Shown here one piece after another: positions 60,634 to 61,000 of a DNA stretch of 61,000 nt (the first letter of the stretch is position 1; the number at the start of each line of letters is the position of its first letter). Below the pieces are notes generated by a model that was given only the letters and a program-made list of their open reading frames with translations, was not told where the DNA came from and searched no databases. A program made the position numbers and the translations under genes. Source of the DNA: Cristatella mucedo (lineage: Eukaryota; Bryozoa; Phylactolaemata; Cristatellidae); NCBI GenBank assembly GCA_009760855.2, contig WPIO01000009.1, positions 1,809,001-1,870,000 of the forward strand, in the 5' to 3' direction.

Positions 60634-60697
60634 AAAAAATACTAGCTGATTTAACAACATCTTTGTATAGCGACAGAAGCCATCACGGCTCACCGAG
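60634..60697 (-). mobile_element. SINE family A with internal deletion
   Basis: 'aaaaaaatactagctgattt' and 'tgtatagcgacagaagc' (the 3' end) are joined directly to 'catcacggctcacc' (the 5' end). The whole promoter-containing middle is missing. Confidence 0.75.
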
Positions 60698-60942
60698 TGC
60701 AAGACACCCATACATTACCAGCAATTATTTCAAAGGCTCACGTATAAATCATAAGCTCTGGCTTCTCAAGCCGTATTTCGGGTGCCAATTTCCCTTCTCT
60801 GCCAACATCTGGGCATCATTGGTAACCTTATCGCCCTTAACATCTGCTCGACAAGTAGCAATAAGTTCACTCCTGCTGCCATCATTAGGCACTGAAGTTC
60901 CAGCCTTGTAGCAGTCTAAGCGTTACTCTCATTAGACTGCAG

Positions 60943-61000
60943 ATAATAATAATATATTTGTATAGCACCTTCTTGAGAACTTAATCTCTTTCTTGGCACT
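60943..61000 (-). mobile_element. LINE 3' tail running off the window
   Basis: 'aataataatatatttgtata', 'gcaccttcttgagaactt' and 'aatctctttcttggcact' form the reverse 3' end of a copy that continues beyond 61000. Confidence 0.82.

Overview
The window is animal nuclear DNA. Its genes are cut by many spliceosomal introns with GT donors and AG acceptors. It is crowded with decayed CR1/L2-group LINEs whose tails end in (ATT)n, with tRNA-derived SINEs, and with long (GA)n, (TG)n and (TA)n tracts. There is no bacterial-style gene packing, rRNA, intact tRNA gene or CRISPR array. The three recognisable genes have invertebrate-like sequences, and the Spred EVH1 start (VRVKAQVMKRDEST) resembles arthropod Spred. 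I favour an arthropod or another protostome, without certainty.

Layout. (1) Positions 1-1400: a LINE, then the last coding exon of tubulin-folding cofactor B (TBCB, +, 821-938); the rest of that gene lies left of the window. (2) 1400-6700: repeats only. (3) 6892-20240: a complete eight-exon DNAJC17 orthologue (+), which I assembled exon by exon. It encodes 366 residues with a J domain, a coiled coil, an RRM and a conserved C-terminal helix. Its introns carry LINEs, two tRNA-SINE families and a broken Tc1/mariner transposase. (4) 20241-27500: repeat-rich intergenic DNA. (5) 33611-28329: a complete six-exon Spred orthologue (-), with EVH1, a basic KBD-like patch and a Cys-rich Sprouty (SPR) domain, in a GC-rich block convergent with DNAJC17. 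(6) 33.6-59 kb: mostly unassigned DNA with LINE and SINE copies, a 370-bp GA tract, three large TG or TA tracts, a 15-bp minisatellite and a pair of adjacent hairpins. A few coding-like frames (54.6-55.5, 56.4-56.7 and 57.94-58.15 kb) could not be tied to a family. (7) 59.7-60.15 kb: a possible two-exon C-terminal gene fragment on the minus strand.

The recognised genes do not form one pathway. TBCB helps fold alpha-tubulin, DNAJC17 is a nuclear J protein linked to splicing, and Spred restrains Ras/MAPK signalling at the membrane. No clearly novel gene system was found. The most useful observations are the hand-built gene models, an in-frame 114-nt segment inside the Spred EVH1 coding region, SINEs carrying a LINE-like 3' tail, simple repeats serving as splice-acceptor tracts, and two neighbouring hairpins at 42.9-43.04 kb.
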